Positions 12,201 through 24,580 of a stretch of 64,000 nt of DNA are shown here, in pieces. The stretch covers positions 5,169,209-5,233,208 of the forward strand of contig WMCF01000056.1 in NCBI GenBank assembly GCA_009792885.1. Reading direction: 5' to 3'. Positions within the stretch are counted from its first letter, which is position 1. Every line of letters starts with the position of its first letter. The notes beneath the pieces were generated by a model, which saw only the letters and a program-made list of their open reading frames with translations, was not told where the DNA came from and did no database searches. The stretch comes from Eremophila alpestris peregrina. Lineage: Eukaryota; Chordata; Aves; Passeriformes; Alaudidae. The translations under genes were made by a program, and so were the position numbers.

Positions 12201-15200
12201 GGAGGCAGTTACGCTGCCATTGGAGGGCCCCTGAATGGACTAAGGAGAGACTTTGGGCTTGTTAAGTTAGCTAAGGGCTGCTTGGTGGAGATGGCACAGT
12301 ACTGGTCCATGTGTGGTAGCTGTCCCAGCTGCTGTCCCCTTGTTGGTGTCTAAATGCTGTGTTACTGGGATGCATTTGGGGACTTCCCCTGTGTTAATGT
12401 GTAAAACGTTTTTGGGTAAACACAACAGCCCCTTCCCCAATCCAAACCCCAAAAAGCAGGAAGGAGAAAAAAAACCCAAAATCTGGTACCAACTGTACTA
12501 AGAGAGGATGTACCTTTATGGCTCTGTCAGTTCACCAAAAGCAATCAGACCATGCACCAAGTAGCTCTTGCTGTTATTACTGGAGATCCTCTTATTTTCA
12601 GCTGTCAGCCATGGTTACCTTCACAAACTTTTTTGATAATTTTGTAGGCATCCTTAGATTTTTTGAAGGGACCAGCATGTCAAAGAGATTTTTTTTTCCT
12701 ACAAGAAATTTGTGATAGCAACTGTGTACTTTGGAGGAAAAGGCAATCTCCACACCTTCTAGAGGGCATTTCTGCTGTTAGAAGTTAGCCTTCTTGGCCA
12801 GCATTTGAAAAACCAAATGTAATTTAGCAATCCTTTCTCTCTTTTTTTCTGCAGTTGGCATTCTGAGAGACTTTGTAAGAAGCCACCTTGCTGATGCAGA
12901 GTTGCCATTTTACTTGTGTGAGTGCTGTTGGAAATATTTGGCCTTACTTTACAAAGCCTGTTTCTAGCTGTGGGGTGTTGATGCCTGAGATGTGAGCTGG
13001 GAAGGAAATGCCTTCCCTAGGACAGCTCCACAGTGCACAGAGGGTGTAAGCTGCTCCCTTAGCCATGGCATGCTTCTGCCTGAGAAGCTGCCTCTGTGGG
13101 CATGTGAATGTGTCACCCCTCAGAGGGCAGGGGTGCCTCCCATACCTGTGTTGGATGTTCTGGTTGCTAGGTGGTCCTGTTCTATAACCTGTTTTTTAAC
13201 TTCAGTTGTTGCACCTCCCAGAATCATCTTGAACGATGAAAGCCTGACGCTGCTTGAGGTAAGGACTCACACATGGGCTCTGATTTCTCTGGTTTGTGCT
13301 CCCCTCAACCCTGCTTCAGGCTTTAAGTACTTTTAAAGGAAGCTGTGATCCCTGCAGAGGCTGCTGCTTAGCCAAGGCCAGTGGAGCCAGGTGTTTTGGA
13401 GCACAAGCTCTTCACCAGAAGAGGTCCACCTCGTGCAGCAATAGCAGAGGCACACTGTGGGCAGGGTGGGGATTTGCATTGTTTGGTACAAGCTCCCTGC
13501 CATCCAGAGCTGGAGCTGTACTGAACCTGGAATGTTACTGTGAGAGCTCTGCTGAGCTGGGCTGAGCTTGCTCTGTCTGTAGCTGGACTGGGAGAGTAGG
13601 AGATGAGACTCGATGTGAACTCAATATGAGCAAGGGTAGTCTTTTCTGTTCATCAGGTTTTTGTTCACTGTTAGGGCACTGGCTGGATTGAATGGACTTC
13701 TGCTCTGCCCATGGTTCTTCTGTCCTTGGGAGAGCTGTGTTTAATGTCACTGTCTGTGCCCTTGCTTGGGGCCCTTCAGCCCTTTCAGGTCATGGTCTGT
13801 TATGGCAGGAAGGATTCTGTGTGTTTATAAACATTTGACTTGGATGAAGGATCAAACACAAAGAAAACAATTCCTGATGAGAACTTGCCATGCTGTTCTG
13901 GTTACCCAAACTGCTGTTGAGGACCACAGACCTGACCTGTGAGGCAGTGCCTTATCCCAGTTTGGGCTGGCTGATTCTGGGAGAAGCTTTGCTGCCATTA
14001 ACCAATGTAAATCCTCTTTAACTTTCACCATGTTAGTCCAGGCCATAATTTTCCTGCCTGGGTAAGTTTTCCCTTCACATAACTTGACTCCTGATTTTTC
14101 CAAAGCAGGTACTACCATAGTGTATCTAGCCATTCTGAATTTTTTTTCAACATTTAATTTTCATGTAATCCCAGGTCCTAAATTAGCAGTAGGCTATCCT
14201 CCACTCTACAGATTATGTTTGTGTTGTTGGTTAGGAAAAAGGGATGGTGTCTGAGGCAGTAATGTGAGCACATTTGAGCATTCAAATATTTATAAATTAC
14301 TGAAATTTGTGCTGAAGCCAATAACAGAAGTGACTGCAGATGGTGGAGTACCATGTTACCAATACTTCTACTCTTTCCACCCTCTTCTCCATTCAAGCTG
14401 ACAAGTTTGGCACACATTTGATCACTTACAATGAAGGGAGAACCTTTACACTGCTAGCAAAACCAGGAAAAAAGACAAATGTTGTTGACTTGTTTGCCAA
14501 GATACTTGGACTGAAAGAACTGTCTGAAGTGAATTCTCCCAAAGTCTGTGTGTATTTACAGTATAGTGAACACACAGATTGGCAGCAATGTGGAGTTTTT
14601 GGAACCCATAAAGACTTCAAGGCATTGCTTTGATTTTTTGTTGTTGCTGTTTTTGCTGGCGGCCTTCTCCTCATGTCCCTTGAAGTGTTTTATAATGTTC
14701 TGCTCTCCAGAGCTGATCAACCACAGGCTTCCCTGTTGTAGCACTTGGCTTTGGGTTCCTTACAGCTCCAGTGGCTTGTTTGTGTTTTTTCCAGGCTGTC
14801 TGAGCTTTTCAGAATTGTTCCTTAGCTGCTCTCTCCTCCCAGAAACAGGCGGCTTTATAGCGCCTTTCTGGGGTGGGTTAGTGGAAAAAAAATCATTGAT
14901 TGCTGTGTTAATACTAGGAAAGATTGAGTAGAAAGTAGGAGCACCAGTCGCTGGAAAAGTCGAAGCAGCAGAGAGGGCAGGAGGCCATCCTCTGTCTACA
15001 GAGGAGCTGAAGGAATCCACAGGCTCCCACATAAATATTTAGGTCTTCTACTCAGGCCTTAGAGTGCACGGAGGGTTTCCTCTGTCACATAGCATGAGGC
15101 AGAGATCCAGATGAGCTGTTTGTCTCTTTCTTTGCCTTTGCTTCTCTTTCCATATCCTATTTGTTAGTGCCACTTTGGGTAGTGTGTCTGGCATGCTTGC

Positions 15201-18200
15201 TCAGTGAACCTGACTACGACTCAGGCAGTACCAAGCCTTCTCTTCTGGCAGGAGTCTGAATGCAATTTCAGAAAAAATTACTTCATCACAGTCAGTCCTT
15301 CAGAGGCATTTCCTGTGGCAGGCCTTGTGGTTATTGCACTCACTAGCAAAGAAAATTGCAATTAATACTGAAATTCATCCAGTACAGAGGATGGCATTCA
15401 CCTAAAAGTCTTGGTCTTCTCCATCCAGGATTTTATCATCTGACTGCATCTGGTGGCAATCTCCCCTTCTCTTTGTGGTGAGGTCTGTTACCTAGAGACT
15501 GTCTATGCTTGCCTCATGGTGCTGCCTTTGAGGACAGCTGGGTTCTTCAGTCCCAATGAGAGGCTCCTTGCACAACTGAATTTGGAGTGGAAATCCTGCC
15601 CAGAATAGTCACTGCTACTTTCAGTTTTGAAGGCCGCATATTTTGGATCTCAGCTATCAAGGTCTCAATGAATGCTTTTGTTGCTATACTTGGATTCTGT
15701 CATAAGCAACCTTCTCAAAACAGTGCTTGCAAATCTTATCTTTGCGTGATGAATTTTAAAGGTTCCCTGGCTGGCTCAGTCCTCCTCCATGCTGGCCACA
15801 GAATACCCATCTCCTCAGGCAGCTGAAGTTCACATTGGGCAGCTTTGTTCTCAGGTTGAACAGCTTGATCTGCCTCTTTCTCCATGCCTGTGGTGTTTAT
15901 TTCTGTTTCAGCAATGCTGTGCAGTCTTGCTGGAGAAACTTTTGATCCCAGTTGAATTTTCCAAGAGCTGGTTTATGTGTTTGGGGTGTGTGTACTCTGC
16001 AGTATTTCATGTTGGTAGCTTGGGTTTCTCCCCCCATGTGTGTGTTCCTTTGAAGTGCTTATTTTCTTATTCATCTTCCCAACATCAGCCTGACAGCAGA
16101 CCTGTGGCACTCTGATCTCTCAGACTGTGTAATGGAAAGAATTCTGCTCCTTCTAGCAGCTGCAAGGTCCTCACCAGCAGCCTCTGCCTAGTCTGGCAGC
16201 CCTGCTCTGCCAAGGAAGAGAGCAGCTTCCTAGGAATAATGCCCGTCAGCTGAATGCTCTGTTCTGGGATGTTTTTGCATATGGATATCTGATCAAGAGG
16301 AGGTGTTGAGGTGTTATTTGGGGAGGGTTCTGCCTGAAATACTTCCAGTGTTCTAGAGAACAAATCACTGAAACACACAGTAAAACAAAGCAGAAATGTC
16401 TCTGCTGTATCACAGCTGGATTCAAAGGAACTGTTGTTCTGAGGTGGATATTTTTATCCTGGAATGTGAGATGCAGCAGCCCCAGTGCCACCCCTCAGCC
16501 AGGGTGCCATGCTGTCACAAACCACGGAGCTGCTCCCTATCTGAGTAAAGCCCGAGTTACTCAGCTGCATGGTTACCAGAGTGCATGTGGCTTTGTGAGT
16601 AACAGGCTGTGCTCCAGAGCTCTGAAATAGAAAGTGTTCATTTCAACTTCTGCAACTGTAACTAAGCCAGTGGATGAAGCTGTGTTGTATCTTTTAAAGA
16701 TCTGAGGAGCTGGTTGTTTAGAATGATACTTACTAAATGAGGAGGGTAATAGGCAGCTTGACTTCCTTTTCTCCTCGCCTCGGTGACTTTCTAATCCCTT
16801 CAGAAGAAATTGTCCTGTGATTCTGATCTTGGATGGGGCTCTGGAGCCTTACATGCTTGGTTCTCATTGCTGCTGCTGCCATCCTGTGTGACTTGAGTAA
16901 GTTATCTCTTTAGGTCTCAGTTTTTCATCTGCATAAAAAAGAAAAGCCCCAAAAAAACTGAAACAAAAAAAGGAAACCTACAAAAATAAAAACAACCCAC
17001 AAACTCAAAGTTATTTTTATTTTCATGGCATCTATATAATTGCACAATGGGACACTGGGGCACCATTTTCGGTTGGATTTCTAGTTATTGGTGCAGGAAA
17101 TCTGACTGTATGTTGTAAATATGCCTTGCAGGGTGTGATTTGAACATTATGGTTCAAAGGATTAGTAGCATCTATTTTCCTAGTCAGAATGGCAGTTTTT
17201 TTGGCTGGAAATCAAAGCAGCAAGGAAGAGAAATGCTGGGTGTTGGAGTGTAGTAACTGGCTGTTGGCTCAGTCCTGTTGTAGTAATTCTCCGCATAGAA
17301 GTGAATGGAGCTTTTTGAATTGCTTGTTTCCAACATCCTACATCCTTTGATTCTTTTGGTCAATCTGGCAGGCCCAGTGAGATTCTGAGAGTTCTCAAAA
17401 CCTGTTCTGATTCACAGATGTTCTTGCAAGAACTCTGTGCAGTGAAGAACTGCAGAGCTGTTCTTCTAGAAACACTGGCAGATGTATGAGAATAACTGCA
17501 GACATGAGAACAGCTGATTGAGGATATAGTTGTGAGGTGATGCTCTGCCCAGGATTGGATCATTACAATCTTAGGTGTGTTAGAGAATGCTGAAGGCTTT
17601 GATTTTGGGCTCATATGTTTTCGTGGACAGAATCTACGAAAACCTCATCTTTATGCTGAGACAGTCCTTGGACAGTGGGATCATTCTACTGGCCTGCTTT
17701 GATTTTTCAATGTGAAATAGCTGCTGATTTAAACACTTTCAGATCATAAAAAAGCCTGGGACAGCATTAGGTCCTGCCAGGGAGTGGCTGGAGAATCCCC
17801 AGGTGAGGAGTAGCTGCCCTCTGTGCTGCACCCTCAGGCAGGGCTGGGGTTGGGTGGTACCTGACAATGCCACACAAAGGAAGCCAGACCAAGGGTTCTG
17901 TGCATGAGCCAAGAGTCTGTTTGAATTGCAGATAAATAACTTACTGGATGGAGGTTTGGAAAGAGGGGACTACATTGGCTGACCCCTAGGACAGGAGAGG
18001 GGTGCAGGGAAAGGAGCCATGGGAAGGACCTTGCATCCTGTGCACTTGAGGGCTCCTGTCTAGTTCCTTGAAGTCTCTTTCAATTCAGATTTTGAACTGA
18101 AACATTTGGACTGATGTTGTGCCAGCAGTGGAAATGCTTGTGGACGTGGATCCTGAAGCTGTGAACTGTGGTTATTTGAGGAGCTGTGAGTAAATAGGGT

Positions 18201-21200
18201 AGAGGTTTCCACTGGGGCACAGTCTGTCTGTGTGTTTGTTGGTTGAGTGAGTCTGTCTAGCTCTTGGTCTGTTTCTCACTCTCTTTCTCTCTTTGTGCCT
18301 CACACAGGCCCTGCCATGAATTTTCTCTGACCCCTTGGGGCCATTCCCACACGAGGCTTTGATGTGTGTGCCCAGAGCTTGATTGACAAGGAAGTTTCAG
18401 TGGCAGCAGCAGGGAAATGAAGAGAAAAGGGCAGGGCTTTGAACTAAAGGGCTTTTGAGTTCTGAGTTTCTGTGCTTACTTATCTCCTTCAGAATGTTAA
18501 TTATTTACCAAGATAATTGGTCGGGAGGCAAAAAAAAGAGAGGGGAGGTTATTAAAAAATTCCAACACTAACACACTACAAAAACCTCATTTTCCAGCTT
18601 GCAGCTGGCATGAAAACGAGGTTGTGTGTAAAAGGGCTTGAGTGGATGTGTGCTGGGGGGGCCTTTCTGAGGCACCCATTTCCTAAATAGACGAATGCTG
18701 TGGAGACATCAAAGCTCTTGTGAAAGTTTTTTCTGGGATTTCTAAACCATGTCTGGTACTTTGTAATTAAAAAAGTTTATGGAGAGCTGTCTTTGTGACT
18801 GGAGCACAACCAGGCAACCTTAGGCCCTGGTGATTGAGGAATGAAATGTTAAAAGACCTAATAAATAATTCTTTTGCTGAAATGTCAGCTCAAGGATGTG
18901 AATTTGCTTGGATGCTTTAGCAGAAGCTGAGTCTTGGAGTGATCAGTGTCTCCTGTTTCAGCCTGGCAGGATGCTGACTGTGCTGCATGACACAGTCTCC
19001 TGTGGCCTCTAGATTAATGGCAAAAAAATGTGTAATGCCTTATGCTTATCTGAAGCTTGTAGGCAGGAAGAGAGGTGAAGCTATTTCATTTTGCCTTCAG
19101 TTAATACCATTTTATTAGTCTCCGTATTAGGCAGCAGTTCCCAGGCTCCTGAGTGAAGCTCAGGGTTCTGAGTTCTGGGAATTGCTGTGCTGGATTGGGT
19201 CCAGGACCATCATTCCAGGACCCAGCTCAGGCTGAGGGTGGCAACAGAGGCTCAGGAAAGCTCCAGAGCACTCAGCCTGCCATGCTCAGTCCCCAAGTTC
19301 ATGTGAGTGACACCAAGTGGGGCAGGGACCTACTTTTATCTGGTTATTTGTTTATTGGATCAGTGGGACGAGTTCAGTGTTACTGTCTTGCCAGAGAAAA
19401 CGTAAACCATAAATTAACATTTGCTGCACAGTTCCTGGCTGTAGCAGTACTTGCCTGTTTTACACCAGGTGATTTGCTTTCTTTACCAGTCTATTAGCAC
19501 AAGGCTTCCTAAAAGTTTAATAGAATTGTTTCAGCTCGTTATTCTTTATGTGATATTATACTGGCATATAATGCAGGTAATAAATATGATTTCAGAATCC
19601 TTTCTGGTACAGCTGGTTATGCCACAGCATATTAATCTTCTGCATATCATACCCTTTTAGAAATCTAAGCCTGAGCTTGCAGCAGTGTCTGTTTTTAGCA
19701 TTAAACTGGATAACTTTGACTCTGTTGCTGTGTTTCCCCTGGGAACACTTGGGTCCCTAGTGGATGTGGTGGTGTGAGCTCTGTCCTGTCTCACAGTGAG
19801 TGTGCACAGCAGTGTGATGTTACCAATGAGTGTTTGGGAAGGTGTGCTCTGGCTCTGGTGTCAGTGCATGTGGCAGAGCAACCCCCGTGGGTGGGGCTGG
19901 CCTTTGTACCTACAGGCACAATCATTTGTGATCCCTTAGCTGAACAGGAATCCAGTGAGTCCAGTTCCACAATTCCTCTGGTGCCCAGAAAAGAACCAAA
20001 AGATGAAGGGACCTGCATCTGACAGGTAGGGAGAGGTAGAGAGTGAGTCAGGGATGTTCAGCCTGGAAAAAAGCAGCTCTGGGGGTCTTGTCACTATGTG
20101 TAGTAAAAGAGATGGGAAACAGCAAGGGTCTAGAGTTCTTAGCAGTGCCCTGTGAAAGGACAGGAAGAAATGGACACAAATTACAGCAACTTCAATTGAA
20201 ATAAAAGGAAAAAAAATAACCACCAAACCCACTGGAGAGAAAAAGATGTTTGAATATGGCAATTATTCTAATAACTAAGAATTCAGGTTGGACTTATAAA
20301 AGGAAATACTTAATCCTGCAAAGGTGGTGAAACGAGGTAAATTTCAACAACAGACAGGGTGTAAATGTAATAAAATTATTTAGAATAGATTTTGGGAGAG
20401 CACAGGTGGATTTTTCTTCTCTTGGTGTTAGCCACTCAGGTCTTAGGAGATTCTTCATCATATTAATGTCACCTGCTCAGCAGTGGGGGATCTGGGTGCA
20501 GTACAAGGGCCTGAGATCTGGGGACAGAGGAGAAGGAGTGACAGGGCATTGCTGCAGTGAGCACATGCTGCAGAGGTCTCATCACCTGTTCAGTAGAACA
20601 GATCATGACATTTTCCCTCATGCCTTACTCTGAGTGGGCTGTGCTCTGCACAAGTTTAGGTTTTGCTGAGTTACAGATGGTTGGTGACCTTGTCTTGAAC
20701 TCATGAATTGATCTGTAGCTGTGTAACCTGCCTCTGATGTTCACAGTGACCTGTGAAAGTCTCTGCAGACAGTGACATCTCCTTCTCCCCTTTTGCTGCA
20801 GGCTAAACTTTTCCCAGCTGCTGTCATTCATTTTGGATCAAAGGAGTGCAGGGGTGAGTGCATTTCCTCTCTCCTTCAGCTGACTGCATAGTTCCTGTAT
20901 TGCATCCTTCCTGTCAGAGTTCTGCTGTCAAAAGCAGCTGCACTCCCTGAGAATGCTGTGACTGTCCCCATTTTGAGCGGCTGAAGCTCTTCAGAGCTGT
21001 TTGGTCAGTTGGCTACAAAGAGCACAGATGTAGACATTGTACCTCATTTATGGGATGTGATAGGCTGGGGAGTGGACATTGTCTGCCATGGGATCAAGAA
21101 TGACAGAAGAATGACTCTAAAAAATAAAAATCCTGTTCAAAATGTTAACTTGAGAAATGTCTGTGAAATGCTTTGGCAGAGCTCCTGTGGTAGTGGGCTG

Positions 21201-23034
21201 GCTGGAAATGGCAGAACAGATCTGAATCTTTGGTTCTTTGGCATCTCTGGTTTATGCTTAGAACCCCTGTTTCTCCCAAAGGCCAATGTCTGCTCTGGCT
21301 TCACAGAAAACTTTCTGAGGTGCTGTGAGCACTGAAAGAAAATGTCAAGGTCTTGAAGTCAGAATGATGAAATAGAACAGTTCTGAGTTGTGAAAGAAAC
21401 TGGCCTGGTTTGATCATGTCCTGTATTCTGTGGGGGAAGGTGATGTGGGTTTACTATAGGACACAGCAGGGATTTTTGGAGCTGAGAGCTCTGTGATCCT
21501 GTGGTGATTGATGTATCTGTTACCAAATAAATGATTTGGTTTCATTTCTAAACAGCTTCTTACCTGAAATCAGACCTGCTGAGCTTTGCAGTTTCTCCCT
21601 CCGCAGCTGATTCATTGGTAGCCAGGTATGTTTGGGTTGAACAGAGTTGCAAATGGCTGAGTATTTCAGGAATGGGAGGCATGGAATGAACCCTGAGCCC
21701 ATCTTCCTACAAAGAAATGTGAAGACACTAGGACTGCCTTCTCTGCAGAAACAGTCCTACTGTTTGACTTCACAGCTTTGTGAGTCCTTTGCAAAGCAGG
21801 ATTTCAGTGACTTCAGTAAATACTGCTGCTTCTATCGTGGAAAAAGAAGAGCTTTTCCAATCTAAAAGTTTAAAGATGGTGGTGGTACAGGGGGCTATTA
21901 CAAAAAATGAAGCTTAATTCTCCTTACTTATTTCCTTTCTCCAATGTTTGTCCAGATCATTAGTTCCTTCTGCTTCATCAACTTCAGCATCAGTGGCTCC
22001 ATCCCCATCTGAACCAGAGGAGGGAAGTGACAAAAAGGCCCCTGAGCAGCCAGGAGCAGCCAGCTCCCAGGGAGCTCCACAGGTGTTGAGAAGGGCCCCT
22101 GGGAAAATCCCCAAGTGGCTGAAGCTTCCAGGTATCAGAGAGCTCTGCTCACTCTGAGCTGCCCCAAGGCAGCCTCCTCTCTGCCAAACCTATTGATATT
22201 GATCAATATTGATGGGATATTGATGTGTTGCTGCAGAGGTCAGCTCAGGCTTGCAGGACATTGGGTTCACTGCTGAATGTAGATTCTGAGCAGTGGGAAG
22301 GCTGATGCCTAATCCATATCCTTGTAGCATTTTTACCTGTTCTGAGCTTGGTGTGCTGAGCTCTTATCTCTGCCAGTGTAGTTCAGATACTAATAGGATA
22401 TTCTACATGCCAAGGGCCATGTAATCTGTTTTATCTCTGCCATAACTTTCCTTTTGCTGCTGTAGTCTGTTTTAGTACTTACATTCTCTTGCATTTTTTG
22501 TTGGTCTTCCTTTTTTTAATCTTCACTGCAAACCAGCAGGGCTTTTCCATAATTCAGATTGCAACCAAGTGTCCATTATGAGTTTTTTCTTGTTTTATGC
22601 TGATCAGAAAACTGTGACCTTGATTTAGTCCCAGAACAAATGGCTTATGTATTTTAGATGAGAATTTATACAGAATATGAAGTAATTATAAAAAGAATTC
22701 CTGAACTGAACAATTGGCAATATTCACTTTTTGATGCAGTGGCAAAGACAAGGGGAGTGGGGGGAAGAGAAAGAAAGGTTATGAAAGGTTAATAATATGC
22801 TGTAAGCTGCATGTTAATACCATGAAGGTTTAGGAGGATTACAGGAAGTTCCCTCCTCCAGAAGTTGGGATGTATTCACCATTCCATCTCCCCAAGTGCT
22901 CTCCTGTGGTCCCCAGTGAGCACAGCAGTGATCAGAACCCTCAGCCACCAGAAGGTGTTATTGAGAAATAAGTGATAATTACATGGTAAGTATTTTAATG
23001 GCGCTGTGTTTATTTTGTAGGTGGAAAGAGATGA
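3249..23034 (+). CDS. ASPSCR1: ASPSCR1/TUG, UBX-domain tether of GLUT4 vesicles (5' part off window)
   Basis: Twelve exons: 3249-3306, 4105-4178, 4945-5353, 9701-9840, 11173-11254, 12039-12105, 12855-12917, 13206-13258, 20802-20853, 21556-21625, 21956-22131, 23021-23034. All junctions keep phase and give 418 C-terminal residues; the human protein is about 553, so the first exons lie left of the window. Exons 1-2 encode a ubiquitin-like segment (SPVCVYMRDE, then SLGLIGGNAIVR). Exon 3 is a Pro/Ser-rich linker (PFVPFSGDG, SSPGGPSKPKKSK). Exon 4 carries ELPDEFFEVTVDDVRKRLAQ. Exons 5-9 form the UBX domain (VVLRVRFPDRHVLQGFF to KLFPAAVIHFG). The end is KIPKWLKLPGGKR and stop, close to human KVPKWLKLPASKR. 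Known role of the family: it holds GLUT4 storage vesicles at the Golgi matrix and is cleaved on insulin signalling; it also binds p97/VCP. The exon-4 donor is GC rather than GT. Confidence 0.93.
5354..9700 (+). other. ASPSCR1 intron, 4.3 kb
   Basis: The intron lies between the linker exon and the exon encoding LVDREPLICH. It has GTAAGG at the donor and TTTTCTGTAG at the acceptor. Apart from short A-rich runs near 7139-7165 I see no repeat family, RNA gene or convincing exon. The human protein has no sequence missing at this junction, so no exon is expected. Confidence 0.65.
14340..14633 (+). other. Unexplained 97-codon open frame inside an ASPSCR1 intron
   Basis: The frame opens with ATG directly after TGACTGCAG, which resembles a splice acceptor, and runs to TGA. 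The predicted protein contains HLITYNEGRTFTLLAKPGKK and VVDLFAKILGLKELSEV. The pattern of an HLI strand, a glycine turn, an FTLL strand and a C-terminal helix ending in GL is vaguely like the C-terminal half of a lipocalin, but this is a weak impression. I found no matching N-terminal half upstream. It could be a gene relic, a lineage-specific exon or chance. It is not part of the conserved ASPSCR1 transcript. Confidence 0.25.
20040..20265 (+). mobile_element. Possible CR1-like LINE relic, degenerate
   Basis: GATGTTCAGCCTGGAAAAAA at 20053-20072 and GACAGGAAGAAATGGACACA at 20159-20178 resemble parts of avian CR1 elements as I remember them (GTTCAGCCTGGAGAAGAG and a GGAAATGGGCACAA-like block). 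They occur in the same order and at plausible spacing. Divergence is high and I see no intact 3' terminal repeat. The limits are approximate. Confidence 0.4.
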
Positions 23035-23270
23035 AGCCTCCTGGGCTGTTGGATCACTGCAGCTTCAGCTGTGCCCTTTCCTCCACGAACTGACTGAGAA
23101 TGGGTAAAATGTGTTGGTGGCCCTGGAGAGATACAATCTGTATGAACATGAGTTATAAAAAGAGAATGGTTATTTGGGATACCAGTTGCACCTGGTGGAG
23201 GAGTGGTGTTTGTGGTCTTTGTGACTACAGAAGCAAGGTTAGAGATTAAATTAAAGGTTTCTTGCATGCA
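23035..23270 (+). other. ASPSCR1: ASPSCR1 3' UTR
   Basis: The sequence follows the TGA at 23032-23034. It runs to just past an ATTAAA signal at 23245-23250. The cleavage point is inferred from that signal only. Confidence 0.5.
23245..23250 (+). terminator. ASPSCR1: Probable ASPSCR1 poly(A) signal ATTAAA
   Basis: This is the common variant hexamer ATTAAA, about 210 bases after the stop codon. A TTAAAGG run follows at once. No canonical AATAAA lies closer to the stop. Confidence 0.45.
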
Positions 23271-24574
23271 AATATTAAGAATAGAGAATGAAGGGGGACA
23301 TGATTAATTCCTATATACTTTCTGCAAAGGACTTTGTTTCTATCCATATTTTTCAATTCAAATCCTCAATTCCACCTTCAGAGATCCCTGGAGTCTAGCT
23401 GTATTCTAGCAGCAAGATACAACCTGGTATCTTCACCTATAATTATTAAGTGGTGCCTAGAACAAGACTTCTCTCTGCCTCTTAGTGATTAGTGTTAGTG
23501 CTGCTGATAATTCTGGGAAGAGATGGCTGGAAAATGAATGAAGAGGAAGCACTTAAGTCACTTAAACCAGTTTAGATCAGTGACCTTCCCTGTGCAGCAC
23601 TGGGGCTGCTGCACTCCTGTTGTGTTCAGCTGCCAAAATCTTGTTAACAGCAGCTCAGGTTTCTTCATGGAGTAATGCCTGCTGAGCTTGTTTCTGCCCT
23701 AAGCTCTAGCTTTATTGTCACTGTGTATAATTGCCATCAGTAATTAGTTATAGCAAGGAAAAACACATCCAGTTAAAGGGTCTTTTCAAATGGCAGTTGA
23801 TTGGTGGCCTGAGTACTCCCAGAGCAGGGGAGCTACAGTTAGTGTACAGGGAAAAGGCCCAGTGCAGACCTTTGTCTCTGCAGGATGACAGGGGGATGGA
23901 TGTTGAATAGAAATGCCCTTGCAGTGGAGATGAGCTCTGTAGTGCCACAGCAGTCCCTGTGCTGGGTTTTACGTGAAGTCTCCTCCATGGATCAGTGATC
24001 TGTGGATCCAAGTGGTTGGTGTCCTGAAGGATGACCCTGACAGCTCCTGGCTCCAAGTGCACAGTGACCTGCTGAGCCTGTTCCTCTCAGAGCTGTTCCT
24101 GCAGCAGCCAGCCCTGCACTCCCTGCAGCCAGCCCTGCACTCCCTGCAGCCAGCCCTGTATTTCCTGCAGCCAGCTGGGCTCTGTGGGCCCTGCCCACAT
24201 GTGCAAGGTTTCCTATTTCACAGTGGCCTCCCCGCTGCCAGAGGGGCCAGGCTGCCCGTGATGTGGGATTCTCACACATGCTGTTTGTTATTCTGTCCTT
24301 TATTCCTTTGGTCCTACAAAGATATAGGGAAGAGGGTGGGGGAGGGGGAACTGCAATTCTTTGAAGCAACTTGACTTCTGATGATGGATTGCAGCAGAGC
24401 CTACACAAGGAAGAGAGACTTGTTTTTAACTTACTGATGTTTCTTTGTGAGAACACATTTACAGCAGAGGGGGAGCAGCCTCTGAGAAGAGTATTGAATG
24501 GTTAAAAGGTTTTAAGCACTCTTTGATGTCACAGCCCTGGAGAAATACTGGAAGGTAGTGAGGGACAGACATTG
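23271..24574. other. Intergenic region between the converging ASPSCR1 and CENPX genes
   Basis: No exon is recognised on either strand. It contains a 21-bp tandem repeat at 24105-24179. The minus-strand open frame over that repeat, with a repetitive LAAGS pattern, is a by-product of the repeat. Confidence 0.55.
24105..24179. repeat. 21-bp tandem repeat, three copies plus a partial one
   Basis: Copies of a C-rich 21-bp unit beginning CAGCCAGCCCTG start at 24105, 24126 and 24147, with a partial copy from 24168. The first two are identical and the third has several changes. Because 21 is divisible by three, the array is open in more than one frame. Confidence 0.9.
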
Positions 24575-24580
24575 TTTATT
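24575..24580 (-). terminator. CENPX: Candidate CENPX poly(A) signal
   Basis: AATAAA reads on the minus strand about 505 bases after the CENPX stop. It sits in an A/T palindrome that also holds AATAAA on the plus strand at about 24585. A second minus-strand AATAAA occurs near 24299-24304. The true site cannot be chosen from sequence alone. Confidence 0.35.

Larger units (their letters stand above)
13259..20801 (+). other. ASPSCR1 intron, 7.5 kb, largest in the gene
   Basis: The intron joins the exon ending LTLLE to the one starting AKLFPAAV, which are contiguous in the human protein, so no ASPSCR1 exon is missing. It holds an unexplained open frame at 14340-14633, scattered code-like fragments on the minus strand near 14.4-16.4 kb, and a CR1-like relic near 20.0-20.3 kb. 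I recognise nothing in the remainder. Confidence 0.65.

Noticed and set aside
14760..15032. 90-codon minus-strand frame
   Set aside because: It looks somewhat protein-like, but I found no family and no splice context. It is mentioned only as part of the possible decayed retrocopy.
23992..24456. 154-codon minus-strand frame with repeated LAAGS-like units
   Set aside because: It is made by the 21-bp tandem repeat, which is divisible by three. There is no similarity to CENPX or another protein.
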